Below are positions 1 through 8,730 of a DNA stretch of 64,000 nucleotides, in pieces. A model generated the notes under the pieces. The model ran no database searches. It saw nothing but the letters and a program-made list of their open reading frames with translations, and was not told where the DNA came from. The stretch is taken from positions 186,001 through 250,000 of the forward strand of contig NZ_JACYXM010000005.1 in the NCBI RefSeq assembly GCF_014843005.1, given 5' to 3'. Origin of the DNA: Rhodanobacter sp. DHG33. Lineage in GTDB: Bacteria > Pseudomonadota > Gammaproteobacteria > Xanthomonadales > Rhodanobacteraceae. The position numbers were made by a program, and so were the translations under genes. Every line of letters begins with the position of its first letter. Position 1 is the stretch's first letter.

Positions 1-722
1 GCTTCCGCGACGTGCCCGTCGCCGACAAGCAGAAGCTGGTCGGCCAGGTGTTCACTTCGGTCGCGCGCAACTACGACCTGATGAACGACCTGATGTCGTT
101 CGGCGTCCACCGTCTGTGGAAGCGCCATTTCGTGGCGATCAGCGGCGTACGCAAGGGCGACCGCGTGCTGGATCTCGCCGGCGGCACCGGCGACATCGCT
201 GCGCTGCTCAAGCCCGTGGTGGGCGAACAGGGCGAAGTCGTCGTCGGCGACATCAATGCCGCCATGCTCGGCGTGGGCCGCAACCGCATGACCGACCGCG
301 GCCTCGTCACCGGCCTGCGCTGGGCCCAGCTCAATGCCGAATGCCTGCCCTTCCCCGACAACAGCTTCGACGCCGTGACCATGGCCTTCGGCCTGCGCAA
401 CGTCACCGACAAGGACAAGGCGCTGGCCGATATCTGTCGCGTGCTCAAGCCCGGCGGCCGCGCGCTGGTGCTGGAATTCTCGCGCGTGCAGAGCGAGCTG
501 TTCAGCAAGCTCTACGACTTCCACTCCTTCAAGGTACTGCCCAAGCTAGGCCAGCTGTTCGCCGGCGACGCCGACAGCTACCAGTACCTCGCCGAATCCA
601 TCCGCAAGCATCCCGACCAGCAGACGCTGAAGGGCATGATGGAACGCGCCGGCTTCGGCCGCGTGGAAGTGCGCAACCTGTCGAACGGCATCGTGGCGAT
701 CCACCGGGCATACAAGTTTTGA
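1..722 (+). CDS. ubiE: Ubiquinone/menaquinone biosynthesis C-methyltransferase UbiE (5' end outside window)
   Basis: SAM-dependent C-methyltransferase of ubiquinone (and menaquinone) biosynthesis, acting on the benzoquinol ring in the cytoplasm or at the inner membrane. The in-frame codons before the first GTG (position 12) read FRDVP, matching the conserved N-terminus of UbiE, so the true start lies upstream and the gene is cut by the window edge. Visible are [15 protein letters not shown], the SAM-binding DLAGGTGD motif, the LPFPDNSFD and FGLRNV motifs and the family C-terminus ending YKF. These are near-diagnostic for UbiE/COQ5. The membrane-protein gene downstream follows after 22 bases and may be co-transcribed. 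Confidence 0.96.
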   Translation, partial: FRDVPVADKQKLVGQVFTSVARNYDLMNDLMSFGVHRLWKRHFVAISGVRKGDRVLDLAGGTGDIAALLKPVVGEQGEVVVGDINAAMLGVGRNRMTDRGLVTGLRWAQLNAECLPFPDNSFDAVTMAFGLRNVTDKDKALADICRVLKPGGRALVLEFSRVQSELFSKLYDFHSFKVLPKLGQLFAGDADSYQYLAESIRKHPDQQTLKGMMERAGFGRVEVRNLSNGIVAIHRAYKF

Positions 723-744
723 TGCTCCGCTGACCGGCACACCG

Positions 745-1416
745 ATGCAGCAACCACCGGACCGCCTCCGCACCTTCGCCGCCGTGGCCGCGCTGCTGGG
801 CTGGATCACGCTGGCGCTGCAGCTGCTGTTGACGATCCAGATGAGCATCGGCAGCGGCCGGGGTATCTGGCACGGCGTCTGGATCTATCTGGATTACTTC
901 ACCATCCTCACCAACGTGCTGGCGGCCCTGGTGTTGACGGCGGCAGCGCACCGATCACGCGGCGCGCTCGGCTGCTATCTCGTGCGAACGGGTGTGCAGA
1001 CCGCGACCGCCATGAGCATCATCATCGTGGCGCTGGTCTACAACCTGATGCTGCGCCAGCTGTGGCAGCCGCACGGCTGGCGGGCCGTGGCCGACAACAT
1101 GCTGCACGTGGCGATGCCGGCGCTGTTCCTGCTGCACTGGTGGCTGTCGGTGCCGAAGCAGACGCTGCGTTGGCCGCAGGCATTCGCCTGGCAGGCGTAT
1201 CCGGCTGCGTATTTCATCTATGTGTTGCTGCGTGGCGCGATGGACGGCCGATATCCGTATCCGTTTCTCGACGTCGCCGCGCTGGGCTACCTGCGGGTAC
1301 TGATCGATGCCTGCGCCGTGCTGCTGGCCTTCGTCGCGGTCGCATGGGTGCTGATCGCGCTGGGGCACTGGCAGGCAAGGCGGTCCACGCAGGTTCGTGC
1401 CTCGCGGCCAAGGTGA
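745..1416 (+). CDS. Pr6Pr family integral membrane protein
   Basis: 223-residue polytopic inner-membrane protein with about six hydrophobic helices. It matches the Pr6Pr (FAR-17a/AIG1-like) family of unknown function. Family-type signatures are YFTILTN in the second helix region, a histidine before a WWL motif in the fourth helix, and YPYPFLDV..LGY near the C-terminus. The ATG at 745 follows ubiE by 22 bases, so an operon is plausible, but no link to quinone synthesis is known. The 3' end of the gene forms one arm of a 12-bp inverted repeat that includes the region of the stop codon. Family assignment is fairly confident; function is unknown. Confidence 0.8.
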   Translation: MQQPPDRLRTFAAVAALLGWITLALQLLLTIQMSIGSGRGIWHGVWIYLDYFTILTNVLAALVLTAAAHRSRGALGCYLVRTGVQTATAMSIIIVALVYNLMLRQLWQPHGWRAVADNMLHVAMPALFLLHWWLSVPKQTLRWPQAFAWQAYPAAYFIYVLLRGAMDGRYPYPFLDVAALGYLRVLIDACAVLLAFVAVAWVLIALGHWQARRSTQVRASRPR

Positions 1417-1431
1417 CACTGGCCGCGAGGC
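1399..1431. terminator. 12-bp perfect inverted repeat spanning the stop codon of the Pr6Pr gene
   Basis: Arm gcctcgcggcca (1399-1410) is the exact reverse complement of tggccgcgaggc (1420-1431), with a 9-base loop containing the TGA stop at 1414-1416. There is no U-tract, so it is a terminator-like hairpin rather than a classical intrinsic terminator. It sits between convergent genes (the next gene ends at 1456 on the minus strand). Confidence 0.55.
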
Positions 1432-1455
1432 TGCTCAGAGCCCGCTCAAAGGCTT

Positions 1456-2148
1456 TCAGCCCGCCGTACGCAGATCCTGCAGCCACGTGCCCGCCTGACG
1501 CGCTTCGTCCTCATGCTCGGGATCGCGCCACGATTCCACCAGCGCCGCGGCGTACCACTCGCGCATCGCGGGCAGGTCGAGCAGGCGCTGTGCATAGGCC
1601 ATCGCCGCCGCGCCAAGCTGCAGACCGTAGCTCTGGATGCGGAAGGCCACCGGCGCGAAGAACGCATCGACCGTGCTGAAGTCCGTGCCGGCGAGGAAGG
1701 GGCCGCCGAAACGCGCCAGGCCTTCGTTCCACAACTCGTCGATGCGAGACAGGTCCCTGCGCAGCGCGTCGCTCGGCGCATCGACGCGCACGCGCACGCC
1801 GCAGTTCATCGTGCAGGCACCGCGCAACGCGGTGAAGCCGGAATGCATTTCGGCGGCGGCACAACGCGCCCATGCGCGCGCCTTCGGGTCGGATGGCCAG
1901 ATGCCGGCGTGCCGCTCGGCGAGGTATTCCGCAATCGCCAGCGAATCCCACACCACCGTATCGCCATCGAGCAGGCAGGGCACCTTGCCGGTAGGCGAGA
2001 AGCTGCGGAACGTCGTCCAGTTCGCGCCGACGCCGCCGTCGAAGGGCACCAGCTTTTCCGTGAACGCGATGCCGCGCTCGCGCAGCAGCACCCACGGCCG
2101 CAGCGACCACGAGGAGTAATTCTTGTTGGCGATGTAGAGCTCGTACAC
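1456..2148 (-). CDS. Glutathione S-transferase family protein
   Basis: 230-residue cytosolic GST-fold protein with an N-terminal thioredoxin-like domain (about residues 1-80) and an all-helical C-terminal domain. The start NKNYSSWSLRPWVLLRERGI is typical of the bacterial GST group that carries serine in the SSWSLRP active-site region, and GKVPCLLDGDTVVWDSLAI holds the cis-proline and glutathione-binding ESxAI-like segment. The start codon is GTG (2146-2148), chosen because AGGGAG lies six bases upstream on the minus strand. Last gene of a presumed EamA-phzF-GST operon, 54 bases after the PhzF gene. Substrate unknown. Confidence 0.88.
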   Translation of the reverse strand: MYELYIANKNYSSWSLRPWVLLRERGIAFTEKLVPFDGGVGANWTTFRSFSPTGKVPCLLDGDTVVWDSLAIAEYLAERHAGIWPSDPKARAWARCAAAEMHSGFTALRGACTMNCGVRVRVDAPSDALRRDLSRIDELWNEGLARFGGPFLAGTDFSTVDAFFAPVAFRIQSYGLQLGAAAMAYAQRLLDLPAMREWYAAALVESWRDPEHEDEARQAGTWLQDLRTAG

Positions 2149-2202
2149 GTTGCACTCCCTGGGTGATGGTCTGGACGATGCAGGCGCCGCCGGCGGGCAT
2201 GG

Positions 2203-3039
2203 CTACATCAGCCGCGCCCGGCCGGCGACGCGGATGGAACTGCCCGGCTCCGCTGGAATCCCGGCACTGAGGCGCGAAGGACACCCCATGTCCACGCCCT
2301 GCAGCACTTCGATCTCGCCGCCGTGCGGCCAGCCCAGGTCACGCAGGTAGCCGGCGAAGGCTGCGGTCGCGGCACCGGTGGCCGGGTCTTCGTAGACCCC
2401 GCCGGAGGCGAAGGGATTGCGGGTGTGGAAACGCCGCGGCGTCTCCGCATGGGCGAGCAGGATGGTGACCAGCCCGGCGCGCCGCATCAGGGCGCGGCCG
2501 GCGTCCATTTCGTAGACCATGGCCGCCAGCGCTTCGCGGCTGCGCAAGGCCAGCGACAGATGGTCCGCACCGCCGTGGATCAGTGCGGGCGGCAGGCGCG
2601 GGTCGAGCTCCGCGCGGCCGTAGCCGAACAGCGCCAGCGCCTCGTCCACTAGCGCCGGCGGTGCAAGTGCGCTGCGTGTTGGCGGCGACTGCAGCGCCGC
2701 GCTCAGCATGTCGCCCGCGCTGTGTCCTTCGACGGTGATCTTCGCCTCGTTGAGGGTCAACGCGAATACGCCGTCGCCGTGCGCCAGCGCCAATGCCGCG
2801 CCCAGCGCGATCGTGGCGTGGCCGCAGAACGGCACCTCGGATTCGGGCGAGAAATAACGCACCCGCCAACCGTCGCCCTGACGCGCAGCGAAGGCGGTTT
2901 CCGAGAAGCCGACTTCGGCGGCGATCCGCTGCATCGCTGCCGCATCGGGCAACGCATCGGCGATCAGCACGCCGGCCGGATTGCCGCCGGCATCGCCATC
3001 GGCAAAGGCCGCGATGCGCAGAACTTCGACGCCGCTCAT
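2203..3039 (-). CDS. PhzF family isomerase
   Basis: 278-residue PhzF/diaminopimelate-epimerase-fold protein. Visible are the GNPAGV motif near residue 20, the catalytic-type glutamate in VGFSETAF (Glu47), the FCGHAT motif that begins the second structural half, and EDPATGAA near the C-terminus. The family holds phenazine-pathway isomerases and many homologues of unknown substrate. No other phenazine genes are near, so this is not evidence for phenazine production. Its ATG overlaps the stop codon of the upstream EamA gene (ATGA), indicating translational coupling and a shared role, perhaps in metabolism of an amino-acid-like compound. Confidence 0.88.
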   Translation of the reverse strand: MSGVEVLRIAAFADGDAGGNPAGVLIADALPDAAAMQRIAAEVGFSETAFAARQGDGWRVRYFSPESEVPFCGHATIALGAALALAHGDGVFALTLNEAKITVEGHSAGDMLSAALQSPPTRSALAPPALVDEALALFGYGRAELDPRLPPALIHGGADHLSLALRSREALAAMVYEMDAGRALMRRAGLVTILLAHAETPRRFHTRNPFASGGVYEDPATGAATAAFAGYLRDLGWPHGGEIEVLQGVDMGCPSRLSAGIPAEPGSSIRVAGRARLM

Positions 3040-3947
3040 GTCGGCTCCGACACTGCCACCGGCGCAGGCAGCACCTTGCGCCGCGCGTTCGCCAGCACCA
3101 CGCCGCCGATCACGATGGCGCCACCCACCAGCACCATCGCACCCGGCACTTCACCGAGCCATACCCAGCCGATCACGATGGCGATGGGCGGCGAGAGGTA
3201 GATGAAGCTGGACACGCGCGAGGCGCTGGCACGATGCACCGCGATGTTCCATGCCAGGTAGCCGATGAAGCTCGGTGCGATGCCCAGCCACAGCAGCGCG
3301 GCGATATGCGACCACGGCGCCGCCGCCAGCGCCTGCGGCAAACCGCCCGCGAACGGCACGCAGCCCAGCGTGCCGGCGAAGAAGGTGAAGGCGGTGACCG
3401 CCAGCGTGCTGGAGCGCGCAAACATCGACTTCTGCCCCACGAAGAAGATCGCCGAAGCCAGCACGCATACCAGCACCAGCAGTGCCTTCGGGTCGGCTTC
3501 TACCCTCTGGCCGCTGGCCAGCACCACCAACACGGTGCCGACCAGCGCGATGGCGAGGCCGATCCAGGTGCGCAGGCTCAGGCGCTCGCGCAGCCACAGC
3601 GCCGACACCGCCGCGGTCGCCGCAGGTACCAGGCAGATGATGATGGAGGCGGTGCCGCTGGCGATGCGCGTTTCCGCCCAGTTGAGGCAAACGTGGTAGG
3701 TCGTGAGCCCGATCAGGCCGAGCACGAACAGCAGCGGCCAGTCGCGCTTCGCCGGCAGGGGCACGCGCTTCACCGCCAGCAGCGCGGCGAAGCACAGCGA
3801 GCCGATGGCGAGTCGTGAGAATGCGACTTCGCCCGGCGTGAACGATGCCAGCGCGTAGGCGATCGCCGCATACGCCGACGACCACGTGATCAGGGCGATC
3901 GCGATGCAGATCAATGCGCGTGCGTCGAGGCGCTCGGTGGCGCTCAT
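3036..3947 (-). CDS. EamA/DMT-family transporter
   Basis: 303-residue inner-membrane protein with ten predicted helices arranged as two EamA repeats, typical of drug/metabolite exporters for amino acids and related compounds. The reading frame stays open far upstream, but the ATG at 3945-3947 begins MSATERLD just before the first helix and matches the family length of about 300 residues. The gene heads a minus-strand operon (EamA, PhzF, GST) and is divergent from an Lrp/AsnC regulator with a short intergenic region. That arrangement is common for amino-acid exporters controlled by the adjacent Lrp-type protein. The substrate is not identifiable from sequence. Confidence 0.88.
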   Translation of the reverse strand: MSATERLDARALICIAIALITWSSAYAAIAYALASFTPGEVAFSRLAIGSLCFAALLAVKRVPLPAKRDWPLLFVLGLIGLTTYHVCLNWAETRIASGTASIIICLVPAATAAVSALWLRERLSLRTWIGLAIALVGTVLVVLASGQRVEADPKALLVLVCVLASAIFFVGQKSMFARSSTLAVTAFTFFAGTLGCVPFAGGLPQALAAAPWSHIAALLWLGIAPSFIGYLAWNIAVHRASASRVSSFIYLSPPIAIVIGWVWLGEVPGAMVLVGGAIVIGGVVLANARRKVLPAPVAVSEPT

Positions 3948-4070
3948 GGGTGGCGTTCCTGCAGTGGGGAGTGCGCATCCTAGTCTTGCCTGCGATGTCG
4001 CGGAATAATGCATCGGCAGGCGATACCGATGTTTCGCCGTCGATCGAAATATAAATCGGAGGATGCCGCC

Positions 4071-4565
4071 TTGGAATCGAAACCCGAACTGGACAGCAAA
4101 GACTGGCAGTTGCTGGAAGCCCTGCAGCGCGACGCGCGGCTGGGCTACGCCGAACTCGGCCGCAAGGTGAAGCTCTCCGCGCCAGCCGTGGCCGAGCGCG
4201 TGAAACGGCTGGAGGATACCGGCGTGATCAGCGGCTACCGCGCCGTGGTGGAGCCGAAGCGGCTGGGCTACCGCATCGAGGCGATGGTGCGGCTGCGCTG
4301 CGACGGCGGCATCTGCGCGCGCATCGGCCTGATCGTCGCCGACATTCCCGAAGTGCTGGATTGCCGCCGCCTCGCCGGCGAGGATTCCGCCCTGCTGCGC
4401 GTGGTGGCGATGTCCATCAACCATCTCGAAAGCGTGCTCGACCGCCTGCTGAAGATCCACTCCAGCATCAGCACCACCACGCTGATCGTGCTGCAGGCAC
4501 CGCACGCGAATCGCGCGGTCACCCGCGCGATGTGGGACGCCGCGCGCAAGCTGCCGCTGGACTGA
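4071..4565 (+). CDS. Lrp/AsnC family transcriptional regulator
   Basis: DNA-binding regulator with an N-terminal winged helix-turn-helix (LDSKDWQLLEALQRDARLGY, then LSAPAVAERVKRLEDTGVI) and a C-terminal RAM/AsnC ligand-binding domain. Start choice: the frame is open from ATG 4008 and ATG 4029, but a strong Shine-Dalgarno CGGAGGA (4057-4063) precedes TTG 4071, giving 164 residues, the normal family length. The two upstream ATGs would add a basic 21-residue tail unusual for Lrp proteins. The gene is divergent from the EamA exporter and probably controls it; the AT-rich stretch around 4041-4055 is the likely operator. Family is confident, target is inferred from position. Confidence 0.88.
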   Translation: MESKPELDSKDWQLLEALQRDARLGYAELGRKVKLSAPAVAERVKRLEDTGVISGYRAVVEPKRLGYRIEAMVRLRCDGGICARIGLIVADIPEVLDCRRLAGEDSALLRVVAMSINHLESVLDRLLKIHSSISTTTLIVLQAPHANRAVTRAMWDAARKLPLD

Positions 4566-4624
4566 CGCGCACCGCGACCTGCCTCGCATGTACGCTCCCC
4601 TGATTACCCAATGAACCCAACGCC

Positions 4625-6331
4625 ATGACCGAGAAACTGCCACCTGCTCCGACCGCCGCCGCCGACGACGCACCCGCCGACCCTGCGCGCCGCCGACTGC
4701 TGGGCGGCATCGCGCTGGCCGGCGCCGCACTGGCCGTGGGCGGCTGCCAGAGCAGCGATCGCGGCGGCAGCACCGGCGCGACAAGTGCCGCGGGCAGCAG
4801 TGCGCTGGACGCCGCGCTGCGCGAGCACATCAAGCACGTGGTGGTGATCTACGCGGAGAACCGCAGCTTCAACAACCTGTTCGGCGGTTTCCCTGGCCTC
4901 GCGCAGCCGCTGTCCGCGCTGAAGCCCGAACAGTTCCAGCAGCTCGACCGCGACGGCAAGCCGCTGGCCACGCTGCCGCCGATCTGGCACGGCCTGGTGC
5001 CGCACAAGCAGACGCTGGACGGCCGCGATTACCAGATCGCCGAGGATGCCATCCGCGACATCGCCAACGCGCCGTTCGCGCTGCATACGCCCGAAGGCGA
5101 GCCGCTGCCGCACGCACTGGTCACGCGCGACCTGATCCACAGCTTCTACAACAACCAGCTGCAGATCAACGGCGGCAAGAACAATGGCTTCGTAGCCTGG
5201 GGCGACAGCGGCGCGCTGGTGATGGGCCATTACGCCACCGGCGCGGACAACTTCGCGCTGTGGCGGCTGGCGCAGCAATTCACGCTGTGCGACAACTTCT
5301 TCATGGGCGCCTTTGGCGGCTCCTTCCTCAACCACCAGTATCTCGTCGCCGCGCAGCCGCCGTTCTTCCCGGATGCGGACAAGACGCCGGCGCAGTTCCA
5401 GATCACGCAACTGGAAGGCGACGATCCCACGGGCACGTGTCCGAAGCTCGCCGACGACTCTCCCGCCAGCGCGATGCAGGGCCGGCCGAAGTTCGCTTCG
5501 CGCATGGCGCTCACGCCCGACTTCTGGGCGGTGAACACGATGGGGCCGCCGTATGCGCCGGCTTTCACCAAGGACCCGAAGAATCCGGCACTGGCCGATC
5601 CCGCCGATCCCAGCACGCTGCCGCCGCAGCTGCATGCCAGCATCGGCGACCGCCTCAGCGCGGCGAAGGTGGACTGGGCCTGGTACGGCGGCGGCTGGCA
5701 GCTGGCGCTGGACGGCAAGGGCGTGCGCGGCTCGCACGACAGTTTCCCCTACGGGCCGAATTTCCAGGAGCACCACCAGCCGCTCAACTATTTCCGCGCG
5801 TTCGCGCCCGGCACTCCTGCGCGCGCACAGCACCTGCGCGACGGCGGCACCGGCAGCGAGGCCGCCACCAATCACTTCATCGCCGACATCGCGAACGGCA
5901 CGCTGCCCGCGGTCGCGTTCTACAAGCCGCAGGGCGACCTCAACATGCATGCGGGCTATTCCGACATCGCCGCGGGCGACGCGCACATCGCCGCCGTCAT
6001 CGATGCGTTGCAGAAGAGCCCGCTGTGGTCGCAGACCCTGGTCGTCATCACCGTGGACGAGAACGGCGGCTGGTGGGACCACGTGGCGCCGCCCAAGGGC
6101 GACCGCTGGGGGCCGGGCACGCGCATCCCCGCGCTGGTGATCTCGCCTTACGCGAAGAAGGGCCACGTCGACCACACCATCTACGACACCGGCTCCATCC
6201 AGCGTTTCCTCAACCGCCGCTTCGGGCTGGAACCGCTGCCCGGCATCGCGATGCGCGACAAGGCGATGATGGCCGCCGGCGGTCCGGCGCCGGGCGACCT
6301 CACCGCGGCGCTCGATTTCGGCCGCGGCTGA
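4625..6331 (+). CDS. AcpA-like acid phosphatase / phospholipase C family phosphoesterase, exported
   Basis: 568-residue member of the phosphoesterase family (PF04185) that includes Francisella AcpA and bacterial phospholipases C; expected to hydrolyse phosphate esters outside the cytoplasm. The N-terminus carries a twin-arginine-like RRRLLGG, a hydrophobic stretch and a VGGC lipobox-like site (Cys41), suggesting Tat export and lipidation. Metal-ligand motifs are visible: YAENRSFNNLFG (Glu78, Asn79), GGSFLNHQY (Ser233, candidate nucleophile by analogy with AcpA) and VDENGGWWDH (Asp478-Glu479). Regulation by phosphate is plausible but no Pho box was recognised. The last codons lie in a 24-bp palindrome shared with the convergent gene. 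Confidence 0.87.
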   Translation: MTEKLPPAPTAAADDAPADPARRRLLGGIALAGAALAVGGCQSSDRGGSTGATSAAGSSALDAALREHIKHVVVIYAENRSFNNLFGGFPGLAQPLSALKPEQFQQLDRDGKPLATLPPIWHGLVPHKQTLDGRDYQIAEDAIRDIANAPFALHTPEGEPLPHALVTRDLIHSFYNNQLQINGGKNNGFVAWGDSGALVMGHYATGADNFALWRLAQQFTLCDNFFMGAFGGSFLNHQYLVAAQPPFFPDADKTPAQFQITQLEGDDPTGTCPKLADDSPASAMQGRPKFASRMALTPDFWAVNTMGPPYAPAFTKDPKNPALADPADPSTLPPQLHASIGDRLSAAKVDWAWYGGGWQLALDGKGVRGSHDSFPYGPNFQEHHQPLNYFRAFAPGTPARAQHLRDGGTGSEAATNHFIADIANGTLPAVAFYKPQGDLNMHAGYSDIAAGDAHIAAVIDALQKSPLWSQTLVVITVDENGGWWDHVAPPKGDRWGPGTRIPALVISPYAKKGHVDHTIYDTGSIQRFLNRRFGLEPLPGIAMRDKAMMAAGGPAPGDLTAALDFGRG

Positions 6332-6344
6332 GCTCAGCCGCGGC
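6321..6344. terminator. 24-bp perfect palindrome covering both stop codons of a convergent gene pair
   Basis: The half-site gccgcggctgag (6321-6332) is followed directly by its exact reverse complement (6333-6344). It contains the TGA of the plus-strand phosphatase (6329-6331) and the TGA of the minus-strand oxidoreductase (6334-6336), so each protein ends in Arg-Gly. As RNA either strand would fold into a GC-rich hairpin. Likely a compact bidirectional termination or mRNA 3'-end stabilising element; no U-tract follows. Confidence 0.6.
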
Positions 6345-7536
6345 GCATCCGCGCCATCAGGTCGCCCAGCCGGCGCACCGCCGCTTCGGAGGCGGCGCGA
6401 TCGGGCGTGAGGTCGGCGTTGTTGAAGTTGCCGGTGTCGCCGATCACCTGCACCAGCAGGCCGTCGCTGCGCGGCACCATGGTGAGGCCGTGCATGCCCA
6501 GGCCATAGGTGACTTCCGGCTGCGGGATCAGCCGCGCGGTCTGGCCGCGCACCGGCACGATCGAATCGTCGCCGAACAAGGCGCGGGCGCCGTAGCCGGT
6601 GGCGTTAATCAGAGTGGCCTCGGGCAGCTGCAGCAGGTCGCCCGGCGTGTGGAACTCGCGCACCTCGATGTGACCGCCGGCAGCGAGAAAATCGCTCATC
6701 AGCATGCGTGCGTAGGTGCTGATGTTGAACATCATCGTGGTCCAGCGATGCACGTAGGGTTGCGGGAACGGATGACTGCCCGCCGGCAGCGGCACCGAGT
6801 CCGGCCCGAGGTCGCTGATGCGGTCGGACAAGTCGCCATAGGTCGGCTCGTCGCTGGGCTCCGACGCACCGTGGCCTGGCGGCGTATCGGAAACGCTGTA
6901 GCCGTCGATCCACTCGATCGGCCGCCCGGGAAGCCCGAGCAAGGTCTGATACATGCCGAACGAAGTGCGCGCCATCGTCTCCCAGCGCGGCCCCAGGTCG
7001 GCCGCATGGGCGGCGTCGCAGATGCGCGAGTCGGGCGTCCATAGGCCGGTGGCACGCATCGAAAACACATCGGGCGGCAACTGCTTGGCGTAGATGCGCA
7101 CCGAGAGTCCCGCACGCTGGGCCAGCAGCGCCGAGGTGAGGCCGAGCGCACCGCAGCCGATCACACCCAGCTCGCGCACGCCGGTGGCCTGTGCCATCTG
7201 CAGAGCCAGGGTGCTGGAGCCCCACGACAGCGACCAGCCGCTGCCGCCATGACCGTAGTTGTGCACCAGGGTCTTATCGCCCAGCCGTTCGGTTTCGATG
7301 CGCGGCCCTGCGGCACGGAACGGGCGCGTGCAGACATAGATGCCGGTGATGCGATCCACCTCGGCGCGCACCGGGGCGAGCTCCAGCGCATCGGGTCGAA
7401 GACACACCGCAGGGCCTTGTCCACCGGCTGCAGTAACGGCACGCCGCGTCCCGGCCGGCATGCAACCGGCCAACGCGGCACCCGAGGCCGCCGCCAGCGT
7501 CATTCCGGCATTGCGCAAGAACTGGCGTCGCTGCAT
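6334..7536 (-). CDS. FAD-dependent oxidoreductase, D-amino-acid-oxidase-like, exported
   Basis: 400-residue flavoprotein. The ATG at 7534-7536 is preceded by GAGGAAA and begins MQRRQFLRNAG, a twin-arginine signal followed by an AGC lipobox-like site, so a folded FAD enzyme is probably exported by Tat and possibly lipid-anchored. A Rossmann motif VIGCGALGLTSA, the segment GGSGWSLSWG and a C-terminal DAO-type fold with HGLTMVPRSDG support the D-amino-acid oxidase superfamily. An upstream in-frame Met would add 32 residues before the signal and is less likely. The substrate is unknown. It converges with the AcpA-like gene, with only two bases between stop codons. Confidence 0.82.
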   Translation of the reverse strand: MQRRQFLRNAGMTLAAASGAALAGCMPAGTRRAVTAAGGQGPAVCLRPDALELAPVRAEVDRITGIYVCTRPFRAAGPRIETERLGDKTLVHNYGHGGSGWSLSWGSSTLALQMAQATGVRELGVIGCGALGLTSALLAQRAGLSVRIYAKQLPPDVFSMRATGLWTPDSRICDAAHAADLGPRWETMARTSFGMYQTLLGLPGRPIEWIDGYSVSDTPPGHGASEPSDEPTYGDLSDRISDLGPDSVPLPAGSHPFPQPYVHRWTTMMFNISTYARMLMSDFLAAGGHIEVREFHTPGDLLQLPEATLINATGYGARALFGDDSIVPVRGQTARLIPQPEVTYGLGMHGLTMVPRSDGLLVQVIGDTGNFNNADLTPDRAASEAAVRRLGDLMARMRRG

Positions 7537-7701
7537 GGCCGTTTCCTCGTCGTGGTTGGCTGGCCAGTCTGCGCGAAAGCATTGACGCTGCCTACCTCGG
7601 AAAATGGCAATGCGGCGGCATAGGCAGGGCATGACGATGACCGTGCGATGGCACGATGGCCTACCATGGCCGCGACATCATCCCCGACACGAAATACCGC
7701 C

Positions 7702-8655
7702 ATGCGCGAGCTGTACCCCGAGATCGAACCCTTCCGCACACGCCGCTTCGCCGTGGATGCGCGCCACACGCTGCATGTGGAGGAATGCGGAACGCCCGGC
7801 GCATTGCCGGTGGTGTTCCTGCATGGCGGCCCCGGTGCGGGCATCGCGCCTTACCATCGCCGCTTCTTCGATCCGAAGCGCTGGCACGTGGTGCTGTTCG
7901 ACCAGCGCGGTGCGGGGCAGTCCACGCCGTTCGCGGATCTCACCGACAACACCACGGCGCACCTCGTCGCCGACATCGAGGCACTCCGCGAGGAGCTGGG
8001 CATCGAACGCTGGGTGGTGTTCGGCGGATCGTGGGGCTCAACGCTGGCGCTGGCCTATGCCGAAGCGCATCCCGAACGCGTGCTTGGGCTGGTGCTGCGT
8101 GGCATTTTCCTCGCGCGCGACGAGGAGTTGCGCTGGTTCAACGAGGCGGACGGCGGCGCGCGCTTCATCTTCCCCGAACGCTGGGCGCGCTTCCGCGATT
8201 TCATTCCGGCCGCCGAACGCGACAACATGATCGAGGCGTACTGGAAGCGCCTCGACAGCGACGACGAGGCGCTGCGTCTCGCCGCCGCACAAGCATGGAG
8301 CGATTACGAAGGCGGCAGCACCACCTTGCTGCACGATCCCGACGCGCCCGGCGATTTTTCCGAGCCGCACAAGGCGATGAGCGTCGCGCGACTCGAAGCG
8401 CACTACTTCCGCCACGGCATGTTCCTGGAACCTGACCAGCTGCTGCGCGACGTGGCGAAGATCCGGCGCATTCCGGCCACCATCGTGCATGGGCGCTACG
8501 ACATCATCTGCCCGGTGAAGACCGCACTGGATCTGCATGCGGCGTGGCCGGAGGCGCAGCTGCGCATCGTGCTGGCGGGGCATAGCGCCGCCGATGCGGC
8601 CATCGTCGATGCGCTGGTGGAGGCTACCGACAGGTTGGCGGACCGCTACGGTTGA
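7702..8655 (+). CDS. pip: Prolyl aminopeptidase
   Basis: 317-residue alpha/beta hydrolase that releases N-terminal proline from peptides in the cytoplasm (peptidase family S33). The ATG at 7702 gives MRELYPEIEPF, the conserved family start; an upstream frame extension is ignored. Diagnostic motifs are FLHGGPGAG (oxyanion region), LFDQRGAGQSTPF, the nucleophile elbow GGSWGSTLALAYA, GRYDIICP (catalytic Asp region) and a C-terminal GHSA (catalytic His). The length is normal for the group. It appears monocistronic, with the convergent DUF2894 gene ending 75 bases beyond. Confidence 0.93.
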   Translation: MRELYPEIEPFRTRRFAVDARHTLHVEECGTPGALPVVFLHGGPGAGIAPYHRRFFDPKRWHVVLFDQRGAGQSTPFADLTDNTTAHLVADIEALREELGIERWVVFGGSWGSTLALAYAEAHPERVLGLVLRGIFLARDEELRWFNEADGGARFIFPERWARFRDFIPAAERDNMIEAYWKRLDSDDEALRLAAAQAWSDYEGGSTTLLHDPDAPGDFSEPHKAMSVARLEAHYFRHGMFLEPDQLLRDVAKIRRIPATIVHGRYDIICPVKTALDLHAAWPEAQLRIVLAGHSAADAAIVDALVEATDRLADRYG

Positions 8656-8730
8656 TCGTCTCTGGCCCATTGCGCTGGCGAGAGGCAAGGGCGTCGAAGT
8701 TTGTTCGATATCCCTGATTGCCGGGTCGGC

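Noticed and set aside
1513-2166. Long plus-strand frame opposite the glutathione transferase gene
   Set aside because: It is a shadow of the minus-strand gene, rich in Arg/His/Ala with no recognisable motif; high-GC genomes make such frames common.
2203-3039. PhzF-like gene as evidence for a phenazine biosynthetic cluster
   Set aside because: No phzA/B, phzC, phzD, phzE or phzG genes are nearby; PhzF homologues are widespread with other roles.
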